Part shown: positions 12,164 through 22,250 of the stretch, piece by piece | Numbering within the stretch: position 1 is the first letter of the stretch | Layout of the letters: the number at the start of each line of letters is the position of its first letter | NCBI GenBank assembly: GCA_037043235.1 | Contig: JAWRVZ010000004.1 | Span: 5,330,001-5,394,000 of the forward strand | DNA: 64,000 nucleotides | Direction: 5' to 3' | Source: Rhodeus uyekii | Lineage: Eukaryota; Chordata; Actinopteri; Cypriniformes; Acheilognathidae | Notes under the pieces: model-generated | The model's input: the letters and a program-made list of their open reading frames with translations, nothing else | Database searches by the model: none | Told to the model about the DNA's origin: nothing | Program-made: the position numbers and the translations under genes

Positions 12164-12340
12164 CTCCTCTCTCCTGGGAGTCAGACAGGGAGCTGCTGGA
12201 GGAGCAGGCAGTGCTGTACCTGTCCACTGAGCATATGGAGCAAGTAAATTCTGTAGAGTTCGTGTCTGCTTCTCTCTCCCAGGGATCCAGCTCAGGAATA
12301 GGTGAGAGCCTCCCAGGTGCTGTGCTGGACACCTCTGCTC
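12164..12340 (-). CDS. mdfic2: mdfic2-like, penultimate coding exon
   Basis: This exon is read right to left. The acceptor is CCTTTTTCAG at 12350-12341 and the donor is GGAG/GTGGGT at 12164/12163. It has 177 nt: 2 nt completing a split codon, 58 codons, and a final G. That G joins the AG at the start of the exon at 9729, giving Glu in frame. The encoded peptide is Pro/Glu-rich at first (SPIPELDPWERE), then TEFTCSICSVDRYSTAC, then a Ser tract (SSSSSLSDSQERG). A low-complexity linker ahead of the I-mfa domain fits the family layout. Base composition is clearly richer in GC than the flanks. The start Met is not in this exon. Splice and phase agreement support the model; homology of this linker was not tested. 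Confidence 0.65.
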
Positions 12341-12460
12341 CTGAAAAAGGTGTTTTTGAATAATCTGCATGTTCACATTATATTGAGCAAGATATGCTTG
12401 ATTTATATTTACCTACACTTTCAGAAAGCTGTCATTGGTGTGGTACCCATTCAAAAAGTA

Positions 12461-12977
12461 CCGTATTTTCCCACATATAACCAGCGGGTTATACCAGATT
12501 TTACAAACCCTGTAGGGGGTGCGGACTATATCACAAAATGTTTGCGCGTAATAATATTTAAATATATTTGCTACGTCCTTAAGGACGTACGTTTTTTTTG
12601 CTGTATTTTCTTTCTGTTTTTCTTTCTTGCGAGGGTTTTTGTCACCTGTAGAATACGCTTCTTAAGGGACGAGCTGCTGCACAGCGGGAGAGACTGCTTT
12701 TTCTTTTTCTTCTGATTCTGACTTGTGTTTGTTTGCTTATTGTTTGAATTTCACGCACAAGCACTGTGTACCGAGCCTGAACAGTTATGGATAATTGACG
12801 TCATGCAAACGACATTAAAAATTCGAAATATGAACTTACACAAAAAAAGTTCATACATCTATGGGTGCGGGTTATATAAAGGTGCGGGTTATGGCAGCAA
12901 TTTTTTTACACAAAACCTGTGGGCTATATGGGGGTGCTGATTATCTGCGTCTGCGGGTTATATGCGGGAAAATACGG
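12461..12977. mobile_element. pogo-like MITE, CCGTATTTTCC family, with TA target sites
   Basis: The terminal inverted repeats match at 21 of 22 positions. The left end starts CCGTATTTTCCCACATATAA. The right end, on the opposite strand, starts CCGTATTTTCCCGCATATAA. TA flanks lie at 12459-12460 and 12978-12979. The 517-bp interior repeats GGTGCGGGTTATAT-like units and has no transposase. It sits about 120 bp upstream of the acceptor of the 12164-12340 exon on the minus strand. Confidence 0.88.
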
Positions 12978-15289
12978 TACTAATACGCACCCTTTTGGGC
13001 CAAATTACAGCATTTGTACCTTTTTTTAATGACAATTTTCAGTTCTCTTCAATTTTTGTGTGTTATAAAATTTTCATAAAATTCTCTAAAGCATTCTGTG
13101 GATGTCCAGTAAATATAAATTCAGTATTTTCCTCAAACAATGCTATCACACAACCGGAAAAGACTAAACAAGACATACCAGAGTTCAATGGGGAAAAAAT
13201 CTTTCTCCTTTTTAGAGCTTCACCTCTCTGGTCCCAATTCATTTACATAATGAGAAGTGTAGAAATTCTGTATTCCAGAAGTAAAAAATCCCATTCATTT
13301 TTTTTCCATAGGGGATTTATTTTTAAAGATAACATATAAATCTTTTAAGACATACCTACTGTGAGCTAGAAGGTTGTTAATCAATGATTTATGCTTTTGC
13401 TGAAGCCGTCAATCCACATTATTTCAATGTGTGTAATTTTTTAATGTTTAGAAAATCAGATAATTGAAACAATCACCAAAAGAACACTTTTGCACCACCC
13501 TCTCCCATGAAGCCCTGGGAATCTGATAATAGAGTCAGTCTCCCTACATTCTCAAACCTCTTAAATATTTGTATACATATGTATTGTTTGCAATAAACTT
13601 AAAGGTTGGGTAGGCAACTTTTTGTCATTCTGGTTGAAACTCTTCTCATTCAGACATCATACGCCGTCACAGAGCACCGCAAACGACTAAAAGGAAGCAT
13701 AGCTTTGGAGAAGCTCTAAATGGAGGGTGGGAACTCATGCTTTCAAGTTAGCTTGATTTCTAACTACTCCAAAATCCTCTCCAATCTTTGATTGCCTACT
13801 CTAACTCTAAAGTATGTTTCTACTGTATATTCACAGTCAGTGAGCTTTACTTCAATCGTTTTAGATTTATCTGTTAAGTACACAGACTTGTGTCCGATTC
13901 ACACTTTTTCTTTACATTTATCCATTTGGCAAACACTTTTATCCAAAGTGACTTACATTGACTTACATTACATTGACAGCTTTAAGTTTGCAATGTTGTA
14001 ATTTTTCTTGTTGCAGGTTGGAATGGCTCACGAATTTAACTCTTTAATGAAGACCTTCGGGAAAATACTTTGGGAACTAAGGTAGCTTAAAAACTTACTT
14101 ATATCTGCACATTCACCCTTTTGCAATGCTAAAATCACTTTTAAATATACATATATATGCAAAAGAATCAATGTTCTCTAATCCACCACGTCAGTTCTTG
14201 TTTCAAAAGTTCTTTCATCCTGAAGCAATGTTTATCAAGGCTTGTCTAGAAAGCATGCTGAGATGTGTTCCTGTGCTCTCACTGGTCTCAAAGTAAGCCC
14301 AGAAATCATTCAATAATAAATCTGCCAGATCTGAATACAAACTATTAATGAATCATTGCTTTAGCTGCACTACCTTGTTTATTTTTTCTTCCACCTATCC
14401 CAAATGAATTATTCAAAGTGCTTTTCTCTCTTTTATTTAACATTTAATGTCTTATGATTAATTAACACACGGGACATATTTTCCACAGAGGAATCTGCAT
14501 TGTTAGTCCAAAATAAAAAAAGAGAAAGGAAAGACAAATGAAAATGGCTCTGGGCTGTATTGGCCTTTTTTATTATCTCTCTCTCCTTTAGATTGAATAA
14601 TTTAGAAAAGAGGATAAAGAATTGTTTCTCCAGAAAGTTCTGTGGTTTGTCTTCACTGTGTTCTTGGTTTGTGAAGAGAACATGTTATGATATGATGGAT
14701 GTAGAAGATTAATCTTTGTGTTTTATTAAGGGAGAGAGCATGCTCTTTCACAACACATTCACAGGATTTAAACCGCAGCTTTAAAATTAGCTGATTTTCA
14801 GGTGTCCCATTATCAGCAGTTTGCAATCACAGCAAAGCTGTCATGCATGACCATTTAATGCATGATATCTCTAATACAAGCCTTTATGATAAATAAATAT
14901 GGAGATCTATGGACTATTAGTTAGTGTGACAACTAACCCCAGTCTCCCTTTCTTTTAGTCTCAGAGTAAATACCATTTAAAAAACTACAATTTCAAATGT
15001 ACTGGATGGGGGAAATGGATATTTATAGGGGAAAAGGGATAAAAACAAATCCATTATGACAGGGGACAGGATTCGCCTATTTCTAACTGCTTTGAAAGCT
15101 AATGCACTCTTCCTTCAATCAATAACCCTCTCAAAATAAGTGAGAAAACATTGTTCTAAATAACATTTGTACATATCATGCACCATGCCGACATCTTTTT
15201 ACTATTGAGCATGTTACATTGTTTATTACTAACTTACCAGTTTTTACAAAAGAGCCTCTCTCTTCAGTTTTGACCAAATCGAGCTCGAT
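12978..15289. other. probable intron or upstream DNA with one SINE fragment
   Basis: AT-rich and gene-free. The only recognisable piece is the SINE tail at 13911-13977. The run GGTTGGGTAGGCAACTTTTT near 13604-13623 looks like part of another dispersed fish repeat, not resolved. Confidence 0.35.
13911..13977 (-). mobile_element. SINE 3' tail fragment
   Basis: Read on the minus strand it gives AAGTCACTTTGGATAAAAGT, then GTTTGCCAAATGGATAAATG. This is the tail shared by the two complete SINEs at 17.1 and 26.9 kb. The tRNA-like head is absent, as expected for 5'-truncated retrotransposition. Confidence 0.75.
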
Positions 15290-15950
15290 TGTCGAGTTTT
15301 GTCCAGCCATCTCTTACAGTGTGAATTAAAATATCAAAGCAAATATCAAGTTAATAATGAATCCATTGATAAACCCACCACAAAGACACTACTAAAACTA
15401 TGTAAACTTACCCTTGATATAATCTTAGTGAAGGCAATAAGTGCATCACATGAGAGTTTTAAGCGTAATGCGCCACACGCCTTCAGCAACACAAAAATAG
15501 TCGCAGATAAAGCTACACACGTCGCTATTGTACCGAGGATTAGTTCATTAGTTTAAAATCACAGAAGTATACTGTCGTCGAAGCAAAGGGTGTCGTTTCT
15601 CTCACACTCCCGCTAGTCGTCACTGCTGGTTTAAAGTGAGCATAAACTTTGATTGACGTGTACGCGCTCGTGTGTGTGTGAGAGAGAGACACACCCAACC
15701 CAAGTCTACGATGACGTCGTGACGTGTAACACTTTTGACATCAAAAACTCAAGGTATTGTCTCATTTTCTCACGTTTCCCAATCAAATATGATTTATTTA
15801 GCGCTAAACCTTATTATCCATGTTCAAACATGTCTTCAGATGCATTTTTGATGCTGATGTGTCGCACTTTCCCCTCTATTGGCTGTTTTAAATGCGTTTT
15901 GGCCCTGTAAACTGTCCAAACAAGCTGTGTGCACTCCTCCCACTTGCTGA
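15290..15950. promoter_or_regulatory. CpG-rich block, possible promoter or old mobile element
   Basis: CpG is frequent here against an AT-rich, CpG-poor background. Examples are GATTGACGTGTACGCGCTCG and GATGACGTCGTGACGTG, the latter with two CRE-like TGACGT cores (15709-15724). A strong donor (GTAAGT, minus strand) sits at about 15411-15406, next to a 40-codon open stretch. The acceptor side is weak, so I do not call an exon. It may be a promoter or a low-copy transposon; I cannot separate these by eye. Confidence 0.3.
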
Positions 15951-16156
15951 AAATTACATTGTAAACGTTTTTGGTATAAAATACCCAACTCTTTTGTCTT
16001 GTTTAAGGTAGTTTGTTATATAAAAATATAATTAAATAATAGTGTTTTTAAAATTAGGCTAATAACATCTTAGCTGGAAATGGACAATATAAAATAATCT
16101 GTTTTCAATTGCAGACCTTTATTTAGCAAGTTTACCTACAATTTTTCTCAAACATG

Positions 16157-16228
16157 CCACAAACAATTTTGAAAGTTTACCAAGTAAACAATTGCAGTGA
16201 CTTGGTAAACTTGCAAAATTGTTTGTGG
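16157..16228. repeat. 72-nt hairpin, near-perfect inverted repeat
   Basis: The left arm 16157-16185 (CCACAAACAATTTTGAAAGT, then TTACCAAGT) and the right arm 16200-16228 pair over 29 bp with a single mismatch. The loop is 14 nt (AAACAATTGCAGTG). This is either a tiny MITE or a transcribed foldback. A similar right-arm-like sequence, CTGGTAAATTTGCAAAACAG, occurs at about 30269-30288, which favours a dispersed repeat. Confidence 0.75.
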
Positions 16229-17014
16229 TGGAAATGACACAAGTCTAATCGTTTTTTGAAAGAAACACCCCCTCACATTTCATACAATAGATACTGCTTT
16301 TTTAGTTTACTTTTTTAAAGTCACAGTCTGGAAAATGTATTCATTTTTGATGGATTTTCATATTGAAAGTCTTAGTCTGGGACAATGATATACAATCTAT
16401 ATAAGAAAGGCATTGGAAAAATAAATAACCATGGCATGGTATAAACTTTCCAATGCAGTTTTAATGTGAACTGGATATAAGAAAAAGAAAAGTTGTATGT
16501 GTTAATAAAAATCAACCCTTGGGACATAAAAGTGTCAGAAGTTGAAGAAACTCAATTATGAATCTACTTCCAGCATTCACACAGTTTCACAAGAAGAAGA
16601 ATATATTTTTTTATTCAGAGCCTTATGTTGTAGCCTGTAGCATAACTGTGGTGGAGTTTCAGTAGCTTTTTCAATCATGTCTACACATACCTGTTCACAC
16701 AAAACAATCTACTTCAGCTTACAACACATGCGCCTCGCATGAAAGCCATTCAGCATAGATAAACTGATAATGAGCTCTATTCAGATTTCTCAAGGTTTAC
16801 AAGCCTGCCAATTTACTCTAACTAGCCTGCAGATTAGAGTTGCATTTTAAAGGATCCCCTGCTGTGTTTGCATATGTTTAGAGAACAAGGGGCCTGCTAA
16901 TTGAAAAATTAAGATGTGGGAATGTTTGTGGGAGTGGACTGTGCCAGATGCCTTCTTCAACAGTGAGTGCTGGTTAAATGTGAAGAGCACCCTGTGGAAG
17001 AATATTACATGCTG
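16229..17014. other. noncoding stretch, partly unique
   Basis: No gene. The part 16720-16960 is less AT-rich, unique and free of recognised repeats; it may be conserved noncoding sequence. Confidence 0.3.
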
Positions 17015-17060
17015 CAGGCAGGATATAGATTAAGATACAACAGGCAGGATATAGATTAAG
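17015..17060 (+). repeat. short tandem duplication, 26-nt unit
   Basis: CAGGCAGGATATAGATTAAG occurs at 17015-17034 and again at 17041-17060, separated by ATACAA. Both copies are identical, so the duplication is recent or maintained. It abuts the SINE insertion. Confidence 0.9.
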
Positions 17061-17071
17061 CAGGTTATGTT

Positions 17072-17230
17072 TTTTAGCTTTCCTGTAGCTCAATCAGTAG
17101 AGCATTGGCGCTAACAACTCCAAGGTCATGGGTTCGATCCCAGGGAAAGCAAGAACTGATTCAATGTGTTTCTTAAATGCAATGTAAGTCGCTTTGGATA
17201 AAAGCGTCTGCCAAATGTGTAAATGTAAAT
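17072..17230 (+). mobile_element. tRNA-derived SINE, full length
   Basis: The head is cloverleaf-like: GCTTTCC and GGAAAGC form the acceptor stem. Box A is TAGCTCAATCAGTAGAGCA and box B is GGGTTCGATCCC. The anticodon arm is distorted, as in fish SINEs. The tail AATGTAAGTCGCTTTGGATA runs on to AAAGCGTCTGCCAAATG and AAATGTAAAT. Flanking TTATGTT at 17065-17071 and 17231-17237 is a likely target-site duplication. The box A/B pol III promoter looks intact. Confidence 0.88.
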
Positions 17231-17237
17231 TTATGTT

Positions 17238-20039
17238 AGGTACAAAATGTATGGTATGTTTTAATTTTCAATTAAATAATGTCAATAATTCATCAAACCT
17301 TTCAAAAGGTCTTACCTTGATTCATTATGGTAAGCTTATTATATAGCAAGTCTTTATATTTTAGATCTGAATGGATAGGTTTTGTGGGAAATTATGTACA
17401 TGTACAGTACGTCACTCGGCCGAGCGTGTCTCATCAGATCTGTAAATAGAGAAACGTGGCATAGATTAATTGTCAAAACAAATAAGAAATGTTGACATGG
17501 AGGACGCTAAATCTTGAACATCCAGGGAATCACCTGTTTAAAAAAACCTACAGAGGAGCGTCTGCCTGCAAAAAGATAATGTGGCAGAGCTCGTAATAAA
17601 ACAAGAATAAACACTGGCTTGCCTTTTCAGAGCGATGTGTTTTTATTGCTCAACAGGTGAGTACGTTATTGAACTTAAATTACAGATAAGAGTTCATTGT
17701 AAAGCATTATCTATTGTAAAGGGTCATTTTCATCTGCACAGTCACGTAGAGCCAAAACATTACCAAAAGAATGTCCTTCTGCAAAATGCATGCAGTTTTT
17801 TTTCTAACCACTAAAAGTTACAAATAGGCGTTTGTCTGAAAAATCATCCCCATACCCCTAAATAGGGCATTGTTTGAGGGGACAGCTATTTGGTGTCCGA
17901 AACCATAGTGGATGTTATTGGGTGCACTCATTCAATCCCTTAATGCACCACAATAACGTGTGTACAACTGATGTACAACTAGATTTACGGCTAGAGAACA
18001 TACCAAATAAAAACATACTAAAAAGCTTTAAGATAAATATTTTCATTACTCCTGGAGCAGCCAGTTTGCTAAGTTTCAAATGATTTTTAAACAGCAAGCT
18101 CAAACTATGCAAGAACGACAGTCCTTTTGGTGCACTCAGTGTCCAAATTTGCTCACTCGTTTTTGTTCACTCCTTCAGGTGGACTATATTAGTTGAGGGT
18201 ATAGGGGACGATTTCGAACACAACAATGTGCCTTTTATGCTTTATATCTTGAGGATAACATGCAATGTGTTAGTCTGTATTTGTTTGCTTTTTTTGCATA
18301 CATTTTTTCATTGTGAAATTTCAGACTTGTTGGAATATAGCTCATAATACGCATCGCTAATATTTCCTTCTTACCTTGAGACAAAGACAGATAAAATGGT
18401 CTTCCATGGAGTTATATTCTAAATCCAGTTGATAATTAATTATACTGCAACCCGATTCCCTTCCTCTAAATTATTTATGAGTTAACCCCTCTTTTATCCT
18501 CCAGTAATGAAATACATTATGCGTAATGACAAAAATAGATTAATTCATTTGTATAAAAGGAGAAAAACCTTGCTGCTTTAAATTGAATGATAAATATAGC
18601 TTCCCATCCCCCATACACAGACACTGAGTTCTAAGATTTACATCTTGATGGATGGGTTGAAACAGAATGACTTTGATAGACTCACAGTTATGGGGGGGGG
18701 GGAAGACTCGTGGTTTGATTTGAGTAAAATGAAGTTACTTGAAGGATTTTAAAGCTGAATTGTGTAATTTCTGTACAACTTGCTTCACGAAATTACAAAA
18801 ATATGTATTGTTTTTGAAGTTTCCTGAGCACACCCTGTCTGCTGTACTGTAGGTCAGCTATGCTAAGATAAATATTTGAAAAAATAATTTCCAATAGTTC
18901 CTGACAGTTGTATCTAACACAGATAATTTCTCAGTTTTAAAGCAAGGTTATGATGCTAATAATGCCGATAAATCTCCCTTGTTTTGTCAGCTTCTATCAA
19001 AGGTTTAAGGACAGCTACTTGACCAGGCCATCATACCAGCTTATTCCAGCGAAAATGACAAAGAAAGATCCCTCCCAAGGACAATCAAAATAGATATCAG
19101 AATTTCCAATTAAGACTACAGATAAATGACCTCACAATACTGCAAAATATAGAAGGAATATGAGAAAAGGAGGAAATTAGATTTGGTGAAGTTAAACAGT
19201 ATATGACTTAAATCTTTTGGGGATTCTCTCTCAAACAAAGAAAGTGAAGGTTTCCTAAGGCGATGGCTTCACTTGGGAATTCCCATGGTGATCCAAGAGG
19301 GGATCGGAAAACCCTTGAAGTTATTCAACCCAGTAAATGACTAAATAGATTTTTTTTCTATTAACTGATAGCCCCATATTGGTTGAAGGCAGACTATTTG
19401 ACTCTCTGTTTTTTATTTAATTAGATGTCAAAGTCAAAATGATCATCTTCGATGAATATTTTTGAATTATTGATATTCCTGGCAATATTGTCTTGGCACT
19501 AAGTGGATATTCCAGTAGAATAGTCTGAGGAGCAGATTATATTAACCTGCTTAGACACTTTGTAGGCCAGAATTCTTTTTTGACTTATTTTTATGCTATT
19601 AAACTTCCATAATAAATTCCATTTATTCTTTTTCCCCCTTGACTTCATTTTGGGATTTTTCTGTTCTTTTTGATGAAAGAAACACTATGCCAGTCATCTG
19701 CAGAGAACAAATGACCCTATGAATTAAAACGTACCTTTGATTTCTTTTATTTTTTTACAACGAGAGCTTTTACCATTAGTGTAATTATGATATGACATCA
19801 GACATTCTCAGTAAAGTATTGTCTTGTTGTTATTGCGTAAGACAGATTATGATTGGCTTTAAGCGCAGGCACATTATGAGGTGAGCCCTAAGTAGTGCTG
19901 AGGAGGGAACAACTCTCTTATGGTGTCAACCAGATAATAAGCTCCTTGATTCATATATACTTTAAGAGTCAAGGGTAGCACAATGCTAGCCTTGTATTTT
20001 CTCTCCAACTATGAATGTGTGTGTCCTTGCTTGTGAGGA
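17238..20039. other. noncoding stretch, unique AT-rich
   Basis: No gene or classified repeat. An 11-G run lies at about 18690-18701. The parts 17400-17650 and 18900-19300 are of mixed composition. Donor-like sites on the minus strand at 17317-17312 and 18375-18370 have no supporting open exon of the right phase. Confidence 0.3.
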
Positions 20040-20400
20040 TCTCTTTTGTCCTATATTTTCTCGAGTCTGGTCTCCCTCCGTCTACTAGTGCTGCAGGCTT
20101 ATCTTCATTCAGCACTGTTTTTAAACGCTGTCAATTCATCTCTCTCATTACCATCATTAATAAGGCCTTTGATACGTCTTATTACAAGGTTAATTGGGAC
20201 AAATCTGAAGCATATCCTTCTGTATCTTTTAATGTGATATGTCTCAAATACTCATCGCTCAAGGTAGACTTCATACTACAACTGCAAAACAGTGTAAAAG
20301 ACCCTCTAGTGCAATGTAAACGTCCACAACAGCTGGTATTCATTGATTGGCTTGTTCCAACAGTGAGTGTTTTATTGTGTTCCTGGGTCTGTTTGATGTC
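20040..20400 (+). mobile_element. possible L1-like LINE reverse-transcriptase remnant
   Basis: A 150-codon open frame (20015-20467) contains YYKVNWDKSEAYP at about 20180-20218. This resembles the G-Y-K-(I/V)-N-W-x-K-S-E-A motif after the catalytic region of L1 reverse transcriptases. The preceding residues LPPSTSAAGLSSFSTVF fit the stretch that usually follows the ADD box, but the ADD box itself is not visible. It is a fragment with no endonuclease and no 3' end. The call is based on a short motif, so a chance match is possible. Confidence 0.45.
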
Positions 20401-22017
20401 TTACATTGGAATGTTGTGCTCGGATTTGCTTTTAATGGTGGCGTCTATGTGCCAAATTGTTCATTAAATTATTTTAACTGTGCAGTGTAACCAACTGCTT
20501 GCTTGTTGTCAAATGTTCAAACTGATTTGGAAATCAGAGGAGGTGTCACTTGGAATATAAAGATGCCATTCAGCCTATGTTGTATAAATGTTCAGGGCCT
20601 GGGAGAGAGGGGGGTGGGATGTACTGCAAAATATATGTTAAAGTCACTATGGAATCAACAGTTTTTTTTGTGCTTATAAATGATTTATCCATGTACACCT
20701 TTTCTTTTTTAAGTCATGTGCCCATGTAATCTTTAATCAAATGACTTCCCCTCCCTCTCGCAGTCATCTGCTCTCTGATGACGTGTTTACTGGCTCGAGG
20801 GAGGGACAGCCTGTCACTCACACTCTCGTAGCAATAGCAAAAAAGTTAATGTTCCAGTCTACATTTTTCTTGTTCGATCAGCTGTTTCTCTCAGATATAT
20901 ATATCATTATATATTGGGAAGAAAAGACAATGGCAACTTGCTGACCTTAAAAATGAGCTGAGAATACCTCAGTCTCCTAGCGAAAGTTAAATGTATGAAA
21001 ATCAATCAAATTGGTCATAAACTAACTTAAATCTGCTGAAACTTCCAAAATGATAGTGAGTGTGTGCATGAAAATGCCTTTTTACAAAATAAAAAAAATA
21101 AAAAATTGTACTCATTGAATTGTTATCATTGAAGCAAAATAGAGAAAATGTTACATTTAAATGTATTTTATCTTAGGTTTTAAATTTGAAATAACTGAAG
21201 ATTTTAAATATGAAATAACTGAAATATGACTAATGCCTTTGCTGAGTGAATAATATGCCTAATGGCATCTAAAGTACCTGGATTCTGCCTTTAAATTTTC
21301 GCTACCATATTATGACTTTAAATTTATGATTATTAAGCAATTTGGTCTTCAAATACATGTGACTAACAATTATTCTACAGTTGTTCCAAAGGACCTTTGG
21401 GCACTCAAGGTCTTGAAGCTGATTATTGCAGAACATAGTCGCTGTGAAGATTTCAAAAAGACAGAAAATGAGTTTGACAAACCTGTAAGTTCTTACCTAT
21501 TGATCTGTGCCAAATAATACATTTGCTGACAAGGCCACTAAAGAGTATGAGGTCCGCAGAATGCCGTCTGTATGTTCAGGTGGGAGAGTATCAGAGTCTA
21601 TTTTATCTGGGCTAATAAGATCTTTCAATTATGGAGACTGAGATGAACAAATTAATTAATAGTTCTGATACATTTTTTTTTGCCACCTTCAGCAAATGTA
21701 CTCTTGAGAAATACATGAGGGCATATGCTGATTTTGTCTCTTCTTTTTGTGTGAATACATTTTTTTTCCGCCTTTATTTCCACTTTCAGCACACAGCATT
21801 GCTGATATTGTGTGTTAGTTTTCAATAACTGTAGCACAGGTGCAAGAAAAGTGCTGTAATATTATCGATGCTACTTTTGGCTCTTGTGACACTTTTTTTT
21901 TTCTTTTATCCTATAGGTTAACTTGTCCTTCGCTGAAAAATGTGACATTACCAAAGTATACAGGTGCATAGCTTTTGCTGTTGTATAATTTTCCCATAAA
22001 ATAGGAACATTTAAGTG
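20401..22017. other. noncoding stretch
   Basis: AT-rich and gene-free. The tandem-like pair TTTTAAATTTGAAATAACTGA and TTTTAAATATGAAATAACTGA near 21177-21222 is a local duplication of about 23 nt. Confidence 0.35.
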
Positions 22018-22250
22018 TGGAGCGCTGGAATTATACGTCAATGAATGGCCCCCGCTAATAGTGATATCACTCCCCGGAACAAAGGATAGAAGGCTGAGCG
22101 AGAACAGAGGAGTAGAAGCGAGTCTGTGATCCGTGCACCGTCGGCCATTTCCGTCCCGTCTGTTCGGGTCATGCACTATCCCGCCAAGAGAGCATGTACA
22201 TGAGTGACAATACCCGCAAGACAAACGGCCCACTCCAGCACAAACCGAGC
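22018..22250. promoter_or_regulatory. CpG-rich block, candidate promoter or first exon
   Basis: This block stands out sharply: GTGATCCGTGCACCGTCGGC, CATTTCCGTCCCGTCTGTTC and ACCCGCAAGACAAACGGCCC lie in an otherwise CpG-poor region. On the plus strand an ATG at 22194 opens a 27-codon frame (MYMSDNTRKTNG ...) that ends just after an A9 run. On the minus strand ATGGCCGACGG at about 22156 opens another short frame. Neither is recognised. It could be an alternative promoter, a 5' UTR or a processed insertion. Confidence 0.35.

Noticed and set aside
12145..12363. plus-strand 72-codon frame (MMMHDPPPLSWESD...)
   Set aside because: Antisense shadow of the exon 12164-12340. The minus strand has correct splice sites and phase.
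12302..12715. 137-codon plus-strand frame
   Set aside because: It crosses from the antisense of the mdfic2-like exon into a MITE and ends in a poly-Phe/T-run; an artefact.
17077..17151. tRNA gene
   Set aside because: The cloverleaf-like head has good A and B boxes but a distorted anticodon arm and runs straight into the SINE tail. It is a SINE head, as is 26921-26996.
18358..18410. first exon of the mdfic2-like gene ending at CTCAAG/GTAAGA (minus strand)
   Set aside because: ATG to donor is 11 codons in phase 0, while the downstream exon needs phase 1.
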